Shown piece by piece: positions 59,782 to 64,000 of a stretch of 64,000 nucleotides of DNA (the stretch's first letter is position 1; the number at the start of each line of letters is the position of its first letter). Location of the stretch: positions 243,048 to 307,047 of the forward strand of contig NZ_JAPSKE010000007.1 in assembly GCF_031177825.1 (NCBI RefSeq). The letters are read 5' to 3'. The notes beneath the pieces were generated by a model that was given only the letters and a program-made list of their open reading frames with translations, ran no database searches and was not told the origin of the DNA. The position numbers and the translations under genes were made by a program. This stretch comes from Paenibacillus sp. (lineage in GTDB: Bacteria; Bacillota; Bacilli; Paenibacillales; YIM-B00363).

Positions 59782-61311
59782 ATGGCGAAGAGAAAACAAT
59801 GGGCGTGGCTGTTGTCGGCGGTATTATTGATTTCCGTTATTGCAAGCGGTTGCACGGGAGGCGGAGGGGGGGACGCGGGAGCCGATCCGGCCCCGGAGCC
59901 GGCGGAATCGCAGCCGGCGGAAGAAACCCCGTCGGAGCCGGCCGAAGGGACGGCCGAACCACCGGCCGCGGAAGGCGACGGCGCTCCTCCGGTGCAGGAT
60001 CTCGGCGGGTACAAGTTCGTCGTGGCCGACAACAACGCGAACCGGTGGTTCCCGCCGGAGGGCAGCTCCGATCTCGCGAACGCGATCCTCGAACGGATTC
60101 GCTGGGTCGAGGAGACGTATAACGTCAAGATCGAGCTGCGCAAGCATTCCGAGGAGGAGTTCAGCGCGGCGGTGCTGGCGGGCGACAAGTACGCGGACAT
60201 CATCGTGACGCCGACCTGGGAGTTAGGGCGGCATATTAACGGCAAGCGGCTCGTCGACATGAATACCATTCCGAACTTGCAGTTGGACAACGCGTACTGG
60301 AAGGAATACAACACGTCGAACCTGCTCACGTACGACGGCCGGACGTTCGGCGTCGCCGCACCGTTCGCGAATCAAGGCGACGAAGTGTGGGTCCTCGCGT
60401 TCAACAAGAGCATTATCGAAGAGCTGGGGCTCGAGAACCCGTACGATTTGGTGGCGAACAAACAATGGACGTTCGAGAAGATGCTGGAGATGGAGCAAGC
60501 GGCGAAGCGGGACGTCAACGGCGACGGGGTCATGGACAGCAACGACCGCTACGGGTTGGCGACGGGACATGACTGGGACATCGCCGTCGCGCTGTACCTC
60601 GCTTCCGGCAATAAAATTATCGAAACCGCGCCCGACGGCAAGCTGACGTATGCGGTCAATACGCCGAAAGCGTTCGAGACGATCGATATGATCAAGAAGA
60701 TGACCAAGCGCGGCGACACGTTCTTCCCGAAGAACGAAGGGGAAGACATGGACGCTTACGTGAAGGCGTTCGCGGAAGGGAAGGCGCTGTTCCTCGCGTA
60801 CTCCAGAGGCCGCGGCGTCATCGACCCGATCTACGAGATGGAAGACGACTTCGGCTTCGTGCCGATGCCGATGGGCAACAACACGGACGACTACCTCTCG
60901 TGGGTAAGCCATGACGCGCCGTCGATGGCCGTCCCGGTCACGAACAAAGATTTGGATAAGACGGGTCTCATTCTAGAGGCGCTGGCATGGAAAGCCCAAC
61001 AAGAGGAACAAATCCGATTGGATGAAATCGCCTTCACGCAATTGAGGGACGACGAATCGCTCGAGATCATTAAGCAGCTGAAAAATTACGGGGTGTCCGA
61101 TCTCGCGTTCATCGGGCAGCAGATGCAAGGCAACGTGCACCAAGGTCTCGCGCTCATTCCGAACGTCGGCTTCTACGATCAAAATTTGGAGCCCGCCTCT
61201 CAAGTGGCGGAAATCGAAGAAGCGGTCAATCTCGGACTCGAAGAGCTCGTCCTCCGGCTGAAGGGCGAATTCGTGGAGCCGGAGCCGAAGCCGGAAGAGA
61301 AAAAGGAATAG
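59782..61311 (+). CDS. Solute-binding lipoprotein of the mannan locus
   Basis: 509 residues. Signal peptide ending in lipobox IASGC (Cys24), a Gly run and a long Pro/Glu/Ala linker (residues ~30-70), then a binding-protein fold (WTFEKMLEMEQAAKRDVNGD). The C-terminus is rich in Pro/Glu/Lys. ATG 59782 follows GAGGGGAGA; the frame also extends upstream to 59713 without a signal-peptide-like start. By context it binds manno-oligosaccharides. Confidence 0.88.
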   Translation: MAKRKQWAWLLSAVLLISVIASGCTGGGGGDAGADPAPEPAESQPAEETPSEPAEGTAEPPAAEGDGAPPVQDLGGYKFVVADNNANRWFPPEGSSDLANAILERIRWVEETYNVKIELRKHSEEEFSAAVLAGDKYADIIVTPTWELGRHINGKRLVDMNTIPNLQLDNAYWKEYNTSNLLTYDGRTFGVAAPFANQGDEVWVLAFNKSIIEELGLENPYDLVANKQWTFEKMLEMEQAAKRDVNGDGVMDSNDRYGLATGHDWDIAVALYLASGNKIIETAPDGKLTYAVNTPKAFETIDMIKKMTKRGDTFFPKNEGEDMDAYVKAFAEGKALFLAYSRGRGVIDPIYEMEDDFGFVPMPMGNNTDDYLSWVSHDAPSMAVPVTNKDLDKTGLILEALAWKAQQEEQIRLDEIAFTQLRDDESLEIIKQLKNYGVSDLAFIGQQMQGNVHQGLALIPNVGFYDQNLEPASQVAEIEEAVNLGLEELVLRLKGEFVEPEPKPEEKKE

Positions 61312-61325
61312 TCGCAGCAACGGAA

Positions 61326-61374
61326 CAAGGGGCGGTCCGGCACGCGGGTTTTCGGCCGACGGAACGGCCCCTTG
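61326..61374 (+). terminator. Hairpin between two binding-protein genes
   Basis: Arms CAAGGGGC..GTCCG and CGGAAC.GCCCCTTG with a ~20-base loop, followed by CCTCTT. It may terminate partially or stabilise the upstream mRNA. Confidence 0.55.
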
Positions 61375-61410
61375 CCTCTTCCGGCGAATCCCTGCGGGTT
61401 GGAGGGTGTT

Positions 61411-64000
61411 ATGGTGATAGAAAGCGTCGTAGCGAGGCGGTTGGGGTATGCGTTGGCGTTCGGATTGGCGTTCATGCTGTGGCCGAACGCGGCGGCGGCG
61501 AACGAACCGGCGGCGAACGAACCGGCGGCGAGCGAGGAACTGCTCAAGCTTGAAAGCTATGGGGATTACCTCGAGCGGCACGCGCAGCAAGGCGCCGGAA
61601 GCGCGGACCTCACGATCGAGGCGCACACGTTCGTTCGGGCGGAGACGAACGCGGAGATTTTGGAACGGTTCGAAGGCATGGAAGGGAAATCCGTGCGAAC
61701 GGGAGAAACCGGGATCATCGAATGGGAAGTCGACGTTCCCGCGAGCGGCATGTACAACATCGAAGTGCTGTATTACCCCGTGGAAGGCAAAGGCAACGAC
61801 ATCGAACGCATGCTCTACGTCGACGGGGCCGTCCCGTACGACGAGGCGAAGGCGATCCGGCTGTCGCGAATTTGGAAAGACACGAGCGACATCGCGCAAG
61901 ACCGGAACGGGAACGACATCCGGCCGCGGCAAGCCGAAGCGCCGCGGTGGAGAGCGACGCTCTTGCACGATTCGCTGGGTTATTATAACGATCCGCTTCA
62001 GGTGTACCTCGAGGCGGGGCGGCGCACCATCGGACTGGAGTCGGTACGGGAACCGGTCGTGATCCGGTCCGTCCGGCTGTACGCCGCAGAGAAGCCGAAG
62101 CCGTACGCGGAGGTGGCGGCGTTCTACGAAGCGCAGGGCTACCGGGAGGCGGACGCCGAACCGGTGAAATTCCAAGCCCAGCTGCCTTACGAGAAGTCGG
62201 ACAATACGCTGTATCCGATCGCCGATCGGTCGTCGCCGCTGACGGAGCCCCAAGATCCCGCGAAGCTGCGGCTCAACAGCATCGGCGGCGACAAGTGGAA
62301 GCTGCCGGGCCAATGGGTGACGTACCGGTTCAAGGTCGAGGAAGACGGCTTATACAAGATCGTGACGAGGTTCAAGCAGCAGCTGCTTGCCGGCATGTAC
62401 GTCAATCGGAAAGTGCTCATCGACGGCAAGGTGCCGTTCCAAGAAGCCGAAGCGGTGCGATTCAATTACGGGAATCGTTGGCAAGTGCAGGCGCTGGGCG
62501 ACGGCGAGCGGGAATACGCGTTCTACCTCGAAGCGGGCGAACACGAGCTGACGTTCCAGGTGACGCTAGGCGACTTGGCCGACGTGCTGCAGCGGGTCGA
62601 TAATAGTCTGTTCGAGTTGAACGCCGCTTACCGGCAAATTCTCATGATCACCGGATCCGAACCGGATCTGTACCGAGACTACGACTTCAAGAAGCTCATT
62701 CCGGACGCGATCGCGACGATGGCCGAGAACGCGGAGGAATTGCGGCGCATCTCCGCCGAGATGGAAGCGTTCACAGGACAGAAGGGCGAGCAGACGGTGC
62801 TGCTCGACAAGATCGCCTTCCAGTTGGAGCAGATGGTCGAGGACCCCGAGGATCGAATCGCCAAGACGTTCGGTCCGTTCAAGGAAAATATCGGCGCGCT
62901 GGGCACGTGGATTTTGACGGTCGGCGAGCAGCCGCTCACGCTCGATTACGTCAGCGTCGTTCCGACGTCGGCACCGCTGCCGCAGGCGGAGCCGAATTTT
63001 CTAGAAAGTCTGCTGTTCGAAATCCGATCGTTCCTCCTGTCGTTCGTCGTCGATTACAATACGCTGTCTGTACAGGAGGGGGACGAAGAGGGGCAAGAGG
63101 TAGAGGTGTGGTTGACGTCGGGCCGCGACCAAGCGCAGATCATCCGGGAGATGCTGAACGACGCGTTCACCCCCGAAACCGGCATTCATGTGAAGCTCAA
63201 GCTGATCCCGGAGCAGACGCTGCTTCCTTCGGTGCTCGCGGGCACCGGGCCCGACGTCGCGATGGGCAATCCCGTGGCGGATCCGGTGCAATACGCGCTT
63301 CGGAACGCGGTGCAGCCGATCCATGAGATGCCGAACTTCGAGGAGGTCGCCTCCCGGTTCCACTCCAGCGCCATGGTGCCTTACACGTTCGATGGGCAGG
63401 TATACGCGCTGCCCGAGACGCAATCGTTCCCGATGCTGTTTTATCGGAAAGATATTTTGCTGGAGCTGGGGCTGGACGTTCCGGAGACGTGGGACGAATT
63501 TTACCGGATCATTCCGGAAATCCAGAAGCAAAACCTGCAGCTCGGCTTCCCCCAAGATATTACGGGCCTGCAGATCTTCTTGTATCAGAACGGCGCGGAG
63601 CTGTACGACGCGGGACGGACGCGATCCACGCTCGACGCGGACGCTACGGTCGAAGCGTTCCAGAAGCAGACGGAGCTGTTCACGACGTATCGGTTTCCCC
63701 GGGATTACGACTTCGCGAACCGGTTCCGGACCGGGGAGATGCCGCTCGGCATCGCCGATTACACGACGTACAACCAGCTGATCGCCTTCGCCCCGGAAAT
63801 TCGAGGGCTGTGGGAGTTCGCGCCGTTGCCGGGTACGGTTCGGGCGGACGGCACGATCGATCGGGCGACCCCGGCGACGGGCACCGCGGTCATGATGCTG
63901 AAGGGCGTCGAAGACAAAGACGCGGCATGGCGCTTTATGGAATGGTGGACGCGCGCCGACACCCAGTCGCGGTTCGGCCGGGAGATGGAAGCGGTGCTCG
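61411..64000 (+). CDS. Carbohydrate-binding-like domains fused to a solute-binding protein, partial
   Basis: 863 residues visible; the frame is open through the window end. A signal peptide is followed by a short duplicated linker (NEPAANEPAA); no lipobox Cys is seen. Residues ~60-225 and ~260-410 look like two beta-sandwich modules of carbohydrate-binding type (GIIEWEVDVPASGMYNIEVL; WVTYRFKVEEDGLYKIVTRF). A helical stretch follows (~430-500), then a family-1 solute-binding domain from ~570 (VWLTSGRDQAQIIREMLNDA; GTGPDVAMGNPVADPVQYAL; FYRKDILLELGLDVPETWDE). Such long fused binding proteins occur in Paenibacillaceae. It probably captures mannan fragments at the cell surface; permease genes are expected beyond the window. 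Confidence 0.82.
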   Translation, partial: MVIESVVARRLGYALAFGLAFMLWPNAAAANEPAANEPAASEELLKLESYGDYLERHAQQGAGSADLTIEAHTFVRAETNAEILERFEGMEGKSVRTGETGIIEWEVDVPASGMYNIEVLYYPVEGKGNDIERMLYVDGAVPYDEAKAIRLSRIWKDTSDIAQDRNGNDIRPRQAEAPRWRATLLHDSLGYYNDPLQVYLEAGRRTIGLESVREPVVIRSVRLYAAEKPKPYAEVAAFYEAQGYREADAEPVKFQAQLPYEKSDNTLYPIADRSSPLTEPQDPAKLRLNSIGGDKWKLPGQWVTYRFKVEEDGLYKIVTRFKQQLLAGMYVNRKVLIDGKVPFQEAEAVRFNYGNRWQVQALGDGEREYAFYLEAGEHELTFQVTLGDLADVLQRVDNSLFELNAAYRQILMITGSEPDLYRDYDFKKLIPDAIATMAENAEELRRISAEMEAFTGQKGEQTVLLDKIAFQLEQMVEDPEDRIAKTFGPFKENIGALGTWILTVGEQPLTLDYVSVVPTSAPLPQAEPNFLESLLFEIRSFLLSFVVDYNTLSVQEGDEEGQEVEVWLTSGRDQAQIIREMLNDAFTPETGIHVKLKLIPEQTLLPSVLAGTGPDVAMGNPVADPVQYALRNAVQPIHEMPNFEEVASRFHSSAMVPYTFDGQVYALPETQSFPMLFYRKDILLELGLDVPETWDEFYRIIPEIQKQNLQLGFPQDITGLQIFLYQNGAELYDAGRTRSTLDADATVEAFQKQTELFTTYRFPRDYDFANRFRTGEMPLGIADYTTYNQLIAFAPEIRGLWEFAPLPGTVRADGTIDRATPATGTAVMMLKGVEDKDAAWRFMEWWTRADTQSRFGREMEAVL

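Noticed and set aside
61501..61530. Tandem repeat GCGAACGAACCGGCG
   Set aside because: Only two units, encoding part of a low-complexity linker after a signal peptide.
1..64000. CRISPR arrays, tRNA, rRNA and riboswitches
   Set aside because: No regularly spaced repeats, cloverleaf-like or conserved RNA core sequences were recognised on reading both strands.

Overview
The window looks like chromosome from a spore-forming, GC-rich Firmicute of the Paenibacillaceae (Paenibacillus/Cohnella type). The signs are strong AGGAGG-type ribosome binding sites with many TTG and GTG starts, YesM/YesN-type two-component pairs, large membrane-anchored AraC regulators, LplB/YtcP-type sugar permeases, a YjcZ-family small protein and the tail of a sporulation-type histidine kinase. 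Almost everything serves uptake and breakdown of complex carbohydrates. Five solute-binding proteins plus a sixth, fused one are present, and four pairs of permeases, but no transport ATPase; a shared MsmX-type ATPase elsewhere is the usual arrangement in this group.

Layout. 1-2419: end of a sensor kinase, an AraC regulator and a frameshifted PhyH-family oxygenase. 2596-13630: AraC regulator, permeases, binding protein, two large toroid/beta-sandwich proteins (lyase-like) and a GH105 unsaturated-uronyl hydrolase; this reads as use of a uronic-acid-containing polysaccharide. 13668-15465: small genes, including a frameshifted coiled-coil protein, a methyltransferase and two small Gly/Tyr-rich proteins. 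15726-25205 (sialic locus A): YesM/YesN pair, YhcH, binding protein, two permeases, ROK kinase, N-acetylneuraminate lyase and NanE, ending in a strong terminator. 25449-34118: amidohydrolase, permeases, Rieske protein, binding protein, AraC regulator and a GH88/GH105-like hydrolase.

34366-55405 (sialic locus B) is visibly more A+T-rich than its surroundings. It holds RidA, an M81 peptidase-family protein, a class III aminotransferase, an SGNH hydrolase, an aldo/keto reductase, a YjhC/NanOx-like oxidoreductase with no normal start codon, a transporter, a second YhcH, an SDR, two divergent FadR-type GntR regulators, a threonine-synthase-like enzyme, a second Gfo/Idh/MocA protein, a metallo-beta-lactamase-fold protein, an aspartoacylase-like protein, a second lyase and a 1192-residue sialidase-like lipoprotein. 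Seven copies of an 11-bp palindrome, TGGT-N3-ACCA, lie in its promoter regions, so it appears to be one regulon. It has no NanE or NanK and would rely on locus A for the end of the pathway. Relatives of a short hairpin-plus-TAGTAGAWTTCTA repeat lie at both edges of locus B and once more near 15.5 kb.

55815-64000: a GntR/LacI-type (AraR-like) regulator divergent from GH125 and GH76 enzymes of alpha-1,6-mannan breakdown, then a binding protein and a large fusion of carbohydrate-binding-like domains with a binding-protein domain that runs off the window. A 12-bp palindrome, TTGAYATATYAM, sits at the regulator gene and at both forward promoters. No rRNA, tRNA, CRISPR, transposase or integrase gene was found. 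Function calls rest on recalled family motifs, not on searches.
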